Assembly (NCBI GenBank): GCA_030649435.1
Contig: JAUSKE010000003.1
Span: 1-11,479 of the forward strand
Direction of reading: 5' to 3'
DNA: 11,479 nt
Source: Deltaproteobacteria bacterium
GTDB lineage: Bacteria; UBA10199; JACPAL01; JACOUP01
The stretch's first letter is position 1, and the number at the start of each line of letters is the position of its first letter. This document shows positions 1 to 7,096 of this stretch, piece after piece. Under the pieces are notes generated by a model. That model saw only the letters and a program-made list of their open reading frames with translations, was not told where the DNA came from and did not search any database. The position numbers were made by a program, and so were the translations under genes.

Positions 1-1
1 T

Positions 2-304
2 ATCGACGTCTTCGCCGAGGCCTGCGATCTGCGTCTACATCGGTATGATCAAGCGGAACCAATCATCGGCGGCGCCGATAGACCCTGCACCATCCGTGAA
101 CTCTCCCACTTGATTGCCAAGGTCGTCGGTTTTCAGGGAGAGGTCGTTTCGGATCTTACTAAGCCGGACGGGGCCCCCAAGAGGCTTCTGGAGGCCTCGG
201 CAATTCGCCGGTTGGGTTGGTCTCCAAAAACAGATTTGAAATCGGGATTAGAAAAAACCTACCGATGGTTTCTTGAAAAAGGAGATAAACGATGCGCGTC
301 TTAA
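2..304 (+). CDS. fcl: GDP-L-fucose synthase (Fcl/WcaG family), 3' end only
   Basis: The reading frame is open from base 2 and ends at TAA 302-304; the N-terminal two thirds lie outside the window. The visible tail aligns well with the C-terminus of E. coli Fcl: TIRELSHLIAKVVGFQG, then TKPDGAPKRLL (the family's KPDGTPRKLL nucleotide-binding stretch), then LGW and a final TYRWFLE. Fcl is a cytoplasmic SDR that epimerises and reduces GDP-4-keto-6-deoxymannose to GDP-L-fucose; relatives act on GDP-heptoses in Campylobacter-type capsule pathways. Slightly odd: the family's NVGTG loop reads IIGGA here. The Rossmann motif and active site cannot be checked, so substrate is inferred from family only. 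Its last codons overlap the next gene by 13 bases. Confidence 0.75.
   Translation: MDVFAEACDLRLHRYDQAEPIIGGADRPCTIRELSHLIAKVVGFQGEVVSDLTKPDGAPKRLLEASAIRRLGWSPKTDLKSGLEKTYRWFLEKGDKRCAS
276..284 (+). promoter_or_regulatory. Shine-Dalgarno site for the SDR gene at 292
   Basis: AAAAAGGAG ends 7 bases before ATG 292. It lies inside the coding end of the Fcl gene and supports the 292 start even though that start overlaps the upstream stop. Confidence 0.7.
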
Positions 305-1224
305 TCACAGGTGGTGCCGGGTATATCGGTTCAGTTCTTTGCAAAACCCTTTTGGAGAAAGGGTTTGAAGTCACCGTCCTCGATAATTTTTTCCATGGCC
401 AAACGAGCCTTTTGGATTGCTGCGGTGATGAAAAATTCCAGATCGTCAAAGGGGATTGCCGGGATGAAGAACTCGTAAAGAAACTTCTCAAGGACAAAGA
501 TATTGTCATTCCACTGGCAGCGTTGGTCGGCGCCCCACTCTGCAACCTGGACAAGACCGCCGCCGTCACGGTTAACTACGAGGCGGTCCGTCTCCTTTGC
601 CGTCTCGCCTCCCCTTCTCAAAAGATACTTTTCCCGGTCACCAACAGCGGTTACGGGATCGGCGAAAAGGGAAAGATGTGTACCGAAGACTCTCCCCTAA
701 AACCACTTTCACTCTACGGTGAAACAAAGGTGAAGGCGGAACAGGTTGTGCTCGATAGAGGGAATGCGATCAGTTTCCGGCTTGCGACTGTTTTCGGTGT
801 CTCACCGAGGATGCGTCTCGATCTATTGGTCAACGATTTCGTTCATCGGGCCGTCATGGATAAAGCGGTCGTCCTCTTTGAAGGGCATTTCAAGCGAAAT
901 TATATCCATGTGCGAGATGTCGTGAAAGTTTTCCTCCACGGTATTGAAAAGTTTGACTCAATGAAGGATAAGCCGTACAACGTCGGTCTGGAGGATGCGA
1001 ATCTTTCTAAGGTGGAACTCTGTCAGGAGATCCAGAAACAGCTCCCCCAGTTTGTCTACATGGAGGCACCGATTGGAGAGGACCCGGACAAGAGAGATTA
1101 TATTGTTTCCAACCAGAGGATCCTCGCTACCGGATACCGTCCAGATTGGGGACTGGCCCGGGGGATTAAGGAGCTGATCAAGTGTTACACAATATTGAAA
1201 CGATCCGTTTATGGAAATGTTTAA
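292..1224 (+). CDS. Extended SDR NAD-dependent sugar-nucleotide epimerase/dehydratase
   Basis: A 310-residue extended short-chain dehydrogenase, the usual length for nucleotide-sugar epimerases and 4,6-dehydratases. It shows the NAD-binding GGAGYIG at residues 7-13, an acidic residue (D31) at the end of the second strand suggesting NAD rather than NADP, and S119 with YGETK (Y142, K146) as an intact Ser-Tyr-Lys active site. RNYIHVRDV near residue 202 is the typical strand and helix before the substrate domain. It would act on an NDP-sugar in the cytoplasm; the neighbouring Fcl, HddA and GmhA genes suggest a GDP-linked sugar. The start is fixed by a strong Shine-Dalgarno site. I cannot tell epimerase from dehydratase or reductase by reading alone. 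It overlaps the next gene by 14 bases. Confidence 0.85.
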   Translation: MRVLITGGAGYIGSVLCKTLLEKGFEVTVLDNFFHGQTSLLDCCGDEKFQIVKGDCRDEELVKKLLKDKDIVIPLAALVGAPLCNLDKTAAVTVNYEAVRLLCRLASPSQKILFPVTNSGYGIGEKGKMCTEDSPLKPLSLYGETKVKAEQVVLDRGNAISFRLATVFGVSPRMRLDLLVNDFVHRAVMDKAVVLFEGHFKRNYIHVRDVVKVFLHGIEKFDSMKDKPYNVGLEDANLSKVELCQEIQKQLPQFVYMEAPIGEDPDKRDYIVSNQRILATGYRPDWGLARGIKELIKCYTILKRSVYGNV

Positions 1225-1696
1225 CCTGATCTCTCATAAAATGTACGCCAAGAAGAAAGCGGATGCAAAAACACGCGTTCGCGTTGGTGTCGGTGTTGTG
1301 GTCCGTGACAATAAAAACAGGATCCTGATGGAAAAAAGAAGCGATTGTAGTTTATGGGGACTTCCCGGCGGCAAGATTGAACCGGGGGAGTCGGTCACCC
1401 AGGCAGCTTTGAGGGAAGTCAAAGAGGAGACCGGTCTTGATGTTGAGATTACTAAATTTATCGGCATCTATTCGGAGCCAGAAAACCGGATTGTTACTTT
1501 TCAGGATAACGGCGACGTCGTCCACCTCGTGGATGTTTTACTTGAAGCCAAGATGATCTCTGGAACCATGCAGATTTCCCACGAGAGTGAGGCGCTTCAG
1601 TTTTTTGATGAAAAAGCACTTCCGGACGATGTTGTTCCTCCGGCCTGGGCGGCGCTTCACGATGTTATCACGAAGCAAACTGGGATGGTTCGGTAA
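1211..1696 (+). CDS. Nudix hydrolase
   Basis: A 161-residue protein with a complete Nudix box at residues 54-76: G54, E60, R68-E69, E72-E73 and G75 fit Gx5Ex7REUxEExGU exactly, giving a Mg-dependent nucleoside-diphosphate hydrolase fold. The box is preceded by the usual strand RVRVGVGVVV and by WGLPGGK. Substrate is unknown; in a sugar-nucleotide operon a GDP-sugar or house-cleaning hydrolase is plausible. The start is uncertain: ATG 1211 overlaps the upstream gene by 14 bases, while ATG 1217 and ATG 1241 (just before the basic stretch YAKKK) are alternatives, and none has a good Shine-Dalgarno. The first 20 or so residues precede the conserved fold, so 1241 is quite possible. Confidence 0.88.
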   Translation: MEMFNLISHKMYAKKKADAKTRVRVGVGVVVRDNKNRILMEKRSDCSLWGLPGGKIEPGESVTQAALREVKEETGLDVEITKFIGIYSEPENRIVTFQDNGDVVHLVDVLLEAKMISGTMQISHESEALQFFDEKALPDDVVPPAWAALHDVITKQTGMVR

Positions 1697-1699
1697 CCA

Positions 1700-2710
1700 A
1701 TGATTATCACTCGAACACCTTTTAGGATGTCTTTTTTCGGCGGCGGTACCGATTACCCGGTCTGGTATCGAGAGCATGGCGGCGCAGTCCTCGCCACGAC
1801 GATCAACAAGTACTGTTATATTTCGTGTCGTTACCTCCCCCCCTTCTTTGACCACAAGAGCCGCGTCGCCTATTCCAGAGTGGAACTGGTGAAATCGAAC
1901 AAGGAGATTGAACATCCAGCGGTGCGCGGAACCCTTTCCTTTATGAAGGTTGAGGAAGGGATTGAAATCCACCATGACGGTGATCTGCCGGCAAGAACGG
2001 GACTCGGTTCCAGCTCGGCCTTTACTGTTGGTCTCCTCCACGCCCTCTATGCCCTCAAGAATGTCATGCCCTCCAAGATGCAGCTGGCCAAAGAAGCAAT
2101 TCATGTTGAGCAAACGGTATTGCAAGAGAATGTCGGCTGTCAGGATCAGGTCTCAACCGCCTTCGGTGGTCTTTCCAAAATCGAGTTTCTGCCCAACCAG
2201 GATATCAGCGTGAGTCCGATCATCATGAACCCGAAACGCCTCGAGGAATTTCAGGATCACCTGCTCCTCTACTTTACCGGTTTTTCAAGAATCGCTTCTG
2301 AGATTGCCAAGGATCAAGTGGCCCAAACGGGGGCCAAACAGAAAGAGTTGAAGAGGATGCGCGAAATGGTCGATGAGGGGATTTCCATCCTCTGTAGTCA
2401 TGATGGCCTTTCCAACTTCGGCAAACTTCTGAATGAAGGATGGCAACTCAAGCGAAGCCTGACCTCTAAGATTTCTTCGCCTCGTATTGACGAAATTTAT
2501 GAGGCCGCCTTGAGTGCTGGCGCCATTGGTGGAAAGCTACTCGGTGCGGGTGGAGGCGGTTTTATGATGCTCTTCGCCAAACCGGAGGACCATCCTAGGA
2601 TCCATGAAAAATTGAAGGGATTTCTTCGTGTCCCGATCCGCTTTGAGAACCAAGGAAGCCAGATTATTGTTTATCAACCCAATGATCGCAGTGATGGAGT
2701 CATTTCATGA
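1700..2710 (+). CDS. hddA: D-glycero-D-manno-heptose 7-phosphate 1-kinase, GHMP family
   Basis: A 336-residue GHMP kinase, full length for HddA. All three family motifs are present: RTPFRMSFFGGGTDYP at residues 5-20, the ATP-binding GLGSSSAFTVG at 101-111, and the C-terminal KLLGAGGGGF at 279-288. The N-terminal RTPxRxSFFGGGTDYP form is characteristic of the HddA / fucokinase-like branch rather than galactokinase or mevalonate kinase. HddA phosphorylates D-glycero-D-manno-heptose 7-phosphate at C1 on the way to GDP-heptose. The next gene is a GmhA isomerase, sharing a 4-base ATGA overlap, and this pairing is the main support for a heptose substrate. It begins 3 bases after the Nudix stop without a clear ribosome site, so coupled translation is likely. 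A kinase for another 6-deoxy or branched sugar is the alternative. Confidence 0.85.
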   Translation: MIITRTPFRMSFFGGGTDYPVWYREHGGAVLATTINKYCYISCRYLPPFFDHKSRVAYSRVELVKSNKEIEHPAVRGTLSFMKVEEGIEIHHDGDLPARTGLGSSSAFTVGLLHALYALKNVMPSKMQLAKEAIHVEQTVLQENVGCQDQVSTAFGGLSKIEFLPNQDISVSPIIMNPKRLEEFQDHLLLYFTGFSRIASEIAKDQVAQTGAKQKELKRMREMVDEGISILCSHDGLSNFGKLLNEGWQLKRSLTSKISSPRIDEIYEAALSAGAIGGKLLGAGGGGFMMLFAKPEDHPRIHEKLKGFLRVPIRFENQGSQIIVYQPNDRSDGVIS

Positions 2711-3276
2711 AGACGATCCCAGAGTTAATCCACGAATCGATCGACACCAAAAAGAAACTGTTGGATTCGCCAGAGATACTTACCTTGATCGGAGAAATAG
2801 CTGAAAGTGCTATCTCCGTCCTTCGTAATGGTGGAAAGCTTATTTTTGCCGGAAACGGGGGAAGTTTTGCTGATGCTCTTCACCTCTCCGCCGAATTTAT
2901 CTCCCGTTTTAAAAAGGATCGAGCCCCCCTCGCCTCCATCGCCTTGGGGTGCAACAATTCGGCTGTCACGGCGATTGGAAATGATTATGATTACAGCGAT
3001 TCTCTGGTCAGGGAGCTGCAGGCCTTGGGACAGAAAAAAGACCTTTTTATTGCGATTTCTACCAGCGGTAACTCAAAAAATATCCTTAAGTGCATCGACG
3101 AGGCCAAAAAAATAGGCATGACCGTCTATGGGTGGACCGGCAACAAGAAAGGAAAGATTTCCGAGATGACCCGCTGTCTGGAAATCCCCTCTGCTGAGAC
3201 AGCTCGCATTCAGGAATGCCACATTATGGTGGGCCACATCCTCTGCGAAATGATTGACAACACGCTTTTTAGTTAG
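2707..3276 (+). CDS. gmhA: Phosphoheptose isomerase (sedoheptulose 7-phosphate isomerase), SIS domain
   Basis: A 189-residue single SIS-domain protein, the normal GmhA length. GNGGSFADALH at residues 49-59 and STSGNSKN at 118-125 are the sugar-phosphate binding loops. The residues known to matter in E. coli GmhA are all present with matching spacing: H59 and E63 (E. coli H61, E65) and Q169 and H177 (E. coli Q172, H180). It converts sedoheptulose 7-phosphate to D-glycero-D-manno-heptose 7-phosphate, the substrate of the HddA kinase encoded just upstream. Its ATG overlaps the hddA stop by 4 bases. The intact active site makes a working isomerase likely. Substrate is by family knowledge. Confidence 0.9.
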   Translation: MKTIPELIHESIDTKKKLLDSPEILTLIGEIAESAISVLRNGGKLIFAGNGGSFADALHLSAEFISRFKKDRAPLASIALGCNNSAVTAIGNDYDYSDSLVRELQALGQKKDLFIAISTSGNSKNILKCIDEAKKIGMTVYGWTGNKKGKISEMTRCLEIPSAETARIQECHIMVGHILCEMIDNTLFS

Positions 3277-3283
3277 CTAAAAC
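3254..3283 (+). promoter_or_regulatory. Weak candidate internal promoter overlapping a small inverted repeat
   Basis: A perfect TTGACA at 3254-3259 inside the gmhA 3' end is followed after 18 bases by TAAAAC (4 of 6 matches to TATAAT). The same spot holds an AT-rich inverted repeat, TTTTAG 3267-3272 and CTAAAA 3277-3282 with a 4-base loop at the gmhA stop. There is no T-run after it, so it is not a standard terminator. It sits at the widest gap in the operon. The match could easily be chance. Confidence 0.25.
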
Positions 3284-3297
3284 CGATTAAAATAAAC

Positions 3298-3304
3298 AAG
3301 GGAG
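3298..3304 (+). promoter_or_regulatory. Shine-Dalgarno site for the radical SAM gene at 3312
   Basis: AAGGGAG sits 7 bases before ATG 3312 and fixes that start. This gene follows a real gap of 35 bases, so it has its own ribosome site rather than relying on coupling. Confidence 0.7.
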
Positions 3305-3311
3305 CCTTATT

Positions 3312-4811
3312 ATGAGCCAACTCGATCTACTCTTAGTTAACCCCTGCGGGCGACGCCAGATCTATCAGGATCTTGGAAATGAATTAACGGCCGTTGAACC
3401 CCCCGTCTGGTGTGGGTTTATCGCTACTTACATGAGGAATAAAGGATGCTCCGTTAAAATCATCGATGCAGGTGCTGAGGAGCTCGATTTTAATGAAGTC
3501 GCAAAACGAGTCAAGCAAGAGAATCCACGCCTTGTGGCGATGATGGTTTACGGTCATCAACCCTCTGCCTCCACCCAAAATATGCCGGGTGCTGGTGAAA
3601 CTTGCAAGGCGATCAAGAAACTTCTCCCCGATCAAAAAATTATTATCTCAGGGACCCATCCTTCCGCCCTCCCGGAACAGACTCTTCGTGAAGAAGAGGT
3701 TGATTTTGTCTGTGACGGTGAAGGACCGATTACCTTTCTTGAGCTCCTTCAGGTAATGAGTTCCCCTAAACCCGATTACTCCTCCGTTAAAAGTCTCTGG
3801 TACTGGAACGGGGACAAGGTCTCCTCCAATCCCCCAGCGTTACTCATCAAGGATCTCGATAAAGAAATGCCAATGATGGCCTGGGACCTTTTACCGATGG
3901 AGAAGTACCGCGCCCATAACTGGCACTGCTTTGGCGATCTTCAACGCCAACCATACGCCTCCTTATATACTACCTTGGGCTGCCCGTATCACTGCTCCTT
4001 CTGCTGTATCCAAGCGCCCTTCAAGGCGGGTGAAAAAGGAATTGGGATGAAGGAAGAGGTCAACAGTTACCGGGCCTGGAGTCCAAAGCTGGTCGTTGAC
4101 CAAATGGAATTGTTGGCGACCAAATATGGTGTCCGCAACATCAAGATCGAGGATGAAATGTTCGTCCTCAACGAAAAACATGTTATTGGAATCTGCGATG
4201 AGATCATCGCGCGAGGGCTCAAGTTCAACATCTGGGCCTATTCCCGTATCGATACGGTCAGAGACAGCATGCTCGAAAAGCTTAAAAAGGCCGGTTTTAA
4301 CTGGCTTGCCATCGGCATCGAATCGGCCAGCAAGTATGTTCGGGATGGGGTCGATAAGAGTTTTGGCAAAAAAGATATCAAAGAAGTTTGCGACAAGATC
4401 CGCAATGCCGGCATTTGTATCGGGGCTAATTTTATCTTTGGTCTCCCGGATGACACGATGGAATCGATGCAAGAAACGCTCGACATGGCGATTGAACTTT
4501 GTCCCGATTGGGCCAATTTCTACTCCGCCATGGCCTACCCAGGCTCCGCTCTCTACAAGATGGCGGTCGATAAGAAATGGAAGCTCCCGGAAACCTGGAT
4601 CGGCTACTCCCAGCATTCTTATGAATCACTCCCCTTGCCAACAGACACTTTAGCGGCTGGCCAAGTTCTCGCTTTCCGAGACGAGGCGTTTGTTAAATTT
4701 TTTACCCACCCACGCTATCTCTCTTACGTCAAAGAACGTTTTGGACAAGAGACTGTCGATCATATCCACGACATGTTGAAACATAAACTCGCCCGAAAAC
4801 ATGCTGCCTAA
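3312..4811 (+). CDS. B12-binding-domain radical SAM protein (copy 1)
   Basis: A 499-residue protein with two recognisable parts. Residues 3 to about 145 form a cobalamin-binding-type Rossmann domain (LDLLLVNPCG start, IISGTHPSALPEQ near 111-123, VDFVCDGEG near 130-138); as in many B12-radical SAM proteins, the DxHxxG motif of methionine synthase is absent. Residues about 215 onward are a radical SAM barrel with the cluster motif C224-x3-C228-x2-C231, followed directly by C232. IKIEDEMFVLN and the later IGIESAS and GLPDDT stretches are typical of the BchE-like class. Known members methylate unactivated carbons or rearrange substrates, using SAM and a 4Fe-4S cluster. Substrate is unknown; the operon suggests a sugar nucleotide. 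It is clearly paralogous to the protein at 9769-11226. It has its own ribosome site after a 35-base gap. Confidence 0.9.
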   Translation: MSQLDLLLVNPCGRRQIYQDLGNELTAVEPPVWCGFIATYMRNKGCSVKIIDAGAEELDFNEVAKRVKQENPRLVAMMVYGHQPSASTQNMPGAGETCKAIKKLLPDQKIIISGTHPSALPEQTLREEEVDFVCDGEGPITFLELLQVMSSPKPDYSSVKSLWYWNGDKVSSNPPALLIKDLDKEMPMMAWDLLPMEKYRAHNWHCFGDLQRQPYASLYTTLGCPYHCSFCCIQAPFKAGEKGIGMKEEVNSYRAWSPKLVVDQMELLATKYGVRNIKIEDEMFVLNEKHVIGICDEIIARGLKFNIWAYSRIDTVRDSMLEKLKKAGFNWLAIGIESASKYVRDGVDKSFGKKDIKEVCDKIRNAGICIGANFIFGLPDDTMESMQETLDMAIELCPDWANFYSAMAYPGSALYKMAVDKKWKLPETWIGYSQHSYESLPLPTDTLAAGQVLAFRDEAFVKFFTHPRYLSYVKERFGQETVDHIHDMLKHKLARKHAA

Positions 4812-4828
4812 ATATTTGGGAAGATAAA

Positions 4829-5341
4829 ATGAGTAAACGTGCTGTTATCATCACCGCCGCCGGTTTTCAGGATGAGGAACTTATTTATCCGTATTACCGA
4901 CTCCTCGAGGCCGGATTCACCGTCGATATCGCTACTAAGGATGGGCAGGTAGCCTATGGTAAATACGGTGTCCCTGCCCGGGCCAATATCGCCACTGACA
5001 AGCTTGATACCAATAACTATGACCTCGTTCTCCTCCCTGGAGGTTTCGAGGCCCCCGATCGAGTCCGACTTTTACCTGAAGTCCTCGACTTTGTACGAAA
5101 GATGGATGAAAAGAAAAAGTGCGTTGCCGCCATTTGTCATGGGCCGTGGATCCTGATCTCTGCTGGCGTGACCAAGGGGCGAAAGATGACCGCCTACTGG
5201 AGCATTGAGGCGGATGTCCGAAACTCTGGAGCTGATTACCAGCACAAGGCCCCCGTTGTTGTGGATGGAAACCTGATTACCTCCCCCCACTACAACAACA
5301 ACGGTGATTTCATGAGGGCCGTTGTTAACTATTTCCTCTAG
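4829..5341 (+). CDS. PfpI/DJ-1 family protein (type 1 glutamine amidotransferase-like fold)
   Basis: A 170-residue protein aligning end to end with PfpI-type proteins such as Pyrococcus PhPI. The nucleophile elbow AICHGP gives C103 and H104 (PhPI C100, H101), and QDEELIYPYYRL near residue 14 supplies the conserved glutamate E17 that tunes the cysteine. The third PhPI triad residue, E74, is aspartate here (D77). The C-terminal SSRxPxD segment of the family is replaced by TSPHYNNNGDF. Family members act as peptidases, glyoxalase III or deglycases, or stress chaperones; which applies here cannot be said. In this operon a role on a reactive aldehyde or keto-sugar is conceivable but is inference. 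A GGGAAG-type ribosome site precedes ATG 4829. Confidence 0.88.
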   Translation: MSKRAVIITAAGFQDEELIYPYYRLLEAGFTVDIATKDGQVAYGKYGVPARANIATDKLDTNNYDLVLLPGGFEAPDRVRLLPEVLDFVRKMDEKKKCVAAICHGPWILISAGVTKGRKMTAYWSIEADVRNSGADYQHKAPVVVDGNLITSPHYNNNGDFMRAVVNYFL

Positions 5342-5348
5342 TCATTCG

Positions 5349-6287
5349 ATGGACAAAAATCAAAAAATATACGTCGCGGGTCATACCGGCCTCATCGGTT
5401 CTGCCCTCGTGCGACAGTTGAAATCAAAGGGGTACAAGAACCTCATCACGGCAACTTATTCAGAATTAAATCTGAAGGATTCCCGGCAGGTCCAATCTTT
5501 TTTTGAGGCAACAAAGCCAGACTATGTCCTTCTTGCCGCCGGAAAAACGGGGGGGCTCTACGCCGTCGATACCTACGGCGCCGATTTCGTCTACGAAAAC
5601 CTGATGATCCAATTGAACATTATCCATATGGCCTTTTTGACGGAGGCCAAGAAACTTGTTTTCTTCAGTTGTTCTTCCGTCTATCCCAAGATGGCCCCTC
5701 AGCCGATGAAGGAAGAGGCGATTCTTTCCGGCAGTCTTGAACCAACAAGCGAGGAGTTTGCCATTACCAAGATCGCCGGGATGAAGATGTGCCAGGCTTA
5801 CAACAAACAGTATGGAACCGACTTTCTCTCTGTGATCCCGACCAACATTTACGGGATTAATCAAAAATATGAACCGTTGAACTCACCGGTGATCCCCTCC
5901 CTCATCCGAAAATTCCACAAGGCGAAGCTGAACAAAGAAAACCAAGTTGTGATTTTGGGAACCGGCCGGCCGGCTAGGGATTTTCTCTTCGCCGATGACT
6001 GCGCTGATGCCTGTCTCTTCCTTCTAGAGAACAATGTTGCCAATGAACCAATCAACATTGGCACTGGCAAGGATCACACCATTCGGGAATTGGCGGAGAC
6101 CATCCAAAAGGTAGTCGGTTACCAGGGGGAGATTACTTATGACACCACCAAGCTCGACGGGGTGATGACCAAGCTTCAGGATATCAGCAAGATTAGTAAA
6201 CTAGGATGGAAACCAAAGGTGGGACTGGAAGAAGGAATCCGCCTCACCTATGAAGATTACCTCCGACGCCCCGGTCAGTCTTTGTAG
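5349..6287 (+). CDS. Fcl/WcaG-like SDR with an altered active site
   Basis: A 312-residue protein with clear full-length similarity to GDP-L-fucose synthase: KIYVAGHTGLIGSAL at residues 6-20, NPADF-like NLxADF region, YPKMAPQPMKEE at 112-123, and IAGMKMCQAYNKQYGTDF at 142-159. Nevertheless the residues that do the chemistry in E. coli Fcl differ: S107 is C108, C109 is S110, Y136 is F137 (FAITK instead of YAIAK), and H179 is P180; only the lysine (K141) remains. The KPDGTPRKLL tail motif is also weakened to KLDGVMTKLQ. It probably keeps the fold and NAD(P) binding but not normal epimerase/reductase chemistry. ATG 5349 was chosen because family homology starts there; an upstream TTG at 5322 would add nine unrelated residues. 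No strong ribosome site is visible at either. A non-catalytic partner or a changed reaction are the two options. Confidence 0.88.
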   Translation: MDKNQKIYVAGHTGLIGSALVRQLKSKGYKNLITATYSELNLKDSRQVQSFFEATKPDYVLLAAGKTGGLYAVDTYGADFVYENLMIQLNIIHMAFLTEAKKLVFFSCSSVYPKMAPQPMKEEAILSGSLEPTSEEFAITKIAGMKMCQAYNKQYGTDFLSVIPTNIYGINQKYEPLNSPVIPSLIRKFHKAKLNKENQVVILGTGRPARDFLFADDCADACLFLLENNVANEPINIGTGKDHTIRELAETIQKVVGYQGEITYDTTKLDGVMTKLQDISKISKLGWKPKVGLEEGIRLTYEDYLRRPGQSL

Positions 6288-6298
6288 AAACGCCTCGC

Positions 6299-7096
6299 AT
6301 GGACGTCAACGTCAAAAGGATCAAACAGTCAGAACGGGACCGGCAGACCTTGGACCGTCTCGTCACCACCCGAAAGATCGTCGAAAGACAACAGCCCAAG
6401 GACTATCGGAATTGCGTCGTTATGAAACCGTGGGGGTATGAGTACCTCATCTTTGAAAATGAGCATGTCGCGATCTGGTTTCTTAAAATTAAGGGGAGAC
6501 ACTCTACCTCAATGCATTGTCATCCCCTTAAAAGGACCTCACTCGTCCTTCTTTCTGGAAAGGCATTTTGCAATACCCTACAGCATCGGAATTACCTAAC
6601 CTCTCCTGCTGGCCTCATCATTGAGAAATCTGTTTTTCATTCCACCAAAGCCCTTTCATCGGAGGGGATTGAATTAATCGAGATTGAGAGTCCTCCTAAC
6701 AAAACTGATCTTGTTCGCCTGAATGATACCTATGGTCGAGAATACCATGGCTATGAGGGTTTTTCGGAGATGGAAACAAACGACTTAAAGCGCTTCAACT
6801 ATTTTCACTTTCAAGAATCGGCAGAGCCTAAAGAACTCTCTCACTTTGCCGAAGACTATGCCATCTCGTTCGAGACCTATACCGATGATCATCAGTTTCA
6901 AAACGATTTTCGGCCGGATGAAAATGAAATCGTCAGTCCTTGCCGTGGTCAGATTATTGATGAATCGGGGAATCCTCTTCTCGAAGCAGGCGAGATCCAG
7001 TCAGGCCAGACCCTTAAAAATGGGACAAAAATGAAGACTAAAGATCGACTCTCTCTCCTCCGAATCAAGGGGAGAAGCCAGAAAGCACGCTCATGA
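6299..7096 (+). CDS. Cupin-domain protein with a C-terminal extension
   Basis: A 265-residue protein of uncertain role. Residues 42-130 form a cupin: MKPWGYEYL resembles the RPWG start of the cupin in bifunctional mannose-6-phosphate isomerases, and GRHSTSMHCHPLKRTSLVLLSG (67-87) fits cupin motif 1 with metal-ligand candidates H73 and H75. The usual motif-1 glutamate is threonine (T80). A second histidine in the second motif is H114. After residue 135 the protein continues for 130 residues that I do not recognise, ending in a small beta-rich stretch (ISPCRG-like, SGNPLLEAGE). A metal-dependent sugar isomerase or binding role is plausible. No good ribosome site precedes ATG 6299; ATG 6421 would start right at the cupin. 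It overlaps the next gene by 4 bases. Confidence 0.65.
   Translation: MDVNVKRIKQSERDRQTLDRLVTTRKIVERQQPKDYRNCVVMKPWGYEYLIFENEHVAIWFLKIKGRHSTSMHCHPLKRTSLVLLSGKAFCNTLQHRNYLTSPAGLIIEKSVFHSTKALSSEGIELIEIESPPNKTDLVRLNDTYGREYHGYEGFSEMETNDLKRFNYFHFQESAEPKELSHFAEDYAISFETYTDDHQFQNDFRPDENEIVSPCRGQIIDESGNPLLEAGEIQSGQTLKNGTKMKTKDRLSLLRIKGRSQKARS

Noticed and set aside
1837..1843. C7 tract in hddA, together with a G7 tract at 5549-5555 in the Fcl-like gene, as phase-variable contingency tracts
   Set aside because: The tracts are short, each fits the in-frame codons of a conserved protein, and several C6 runs occur elsewhere in the window, so they look like codon composition rather than slippery switches. 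Reads showing length variation would change this.
1538..2125. 195-codon open frame on the minus strand across the Nudix/hddA junction
   Set aside because: It overlaps two clearly conserved genes on the other strand and its translation resembles no family; most likely a shadow of codon use.
3267..3282. Rho-independent terminator after gmhA
   Set aside because: The stem is only six mostly AT pairs and no T-run follows it.
3963..4616. 217-codon open frame on the minus strand inside the first radical SAM gene
   Set aside because: It is antisense to a well-supported protein, has low-complexity composition and no recognisable domain, and lacks a supporting ribosome site.
5322..5348. TTG start at 5322 for the Fcl-like gene
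   Set aside because: It would add nine residues with no family similarity and run into the end of the PfpI gene; homology begins at ATG 5349.
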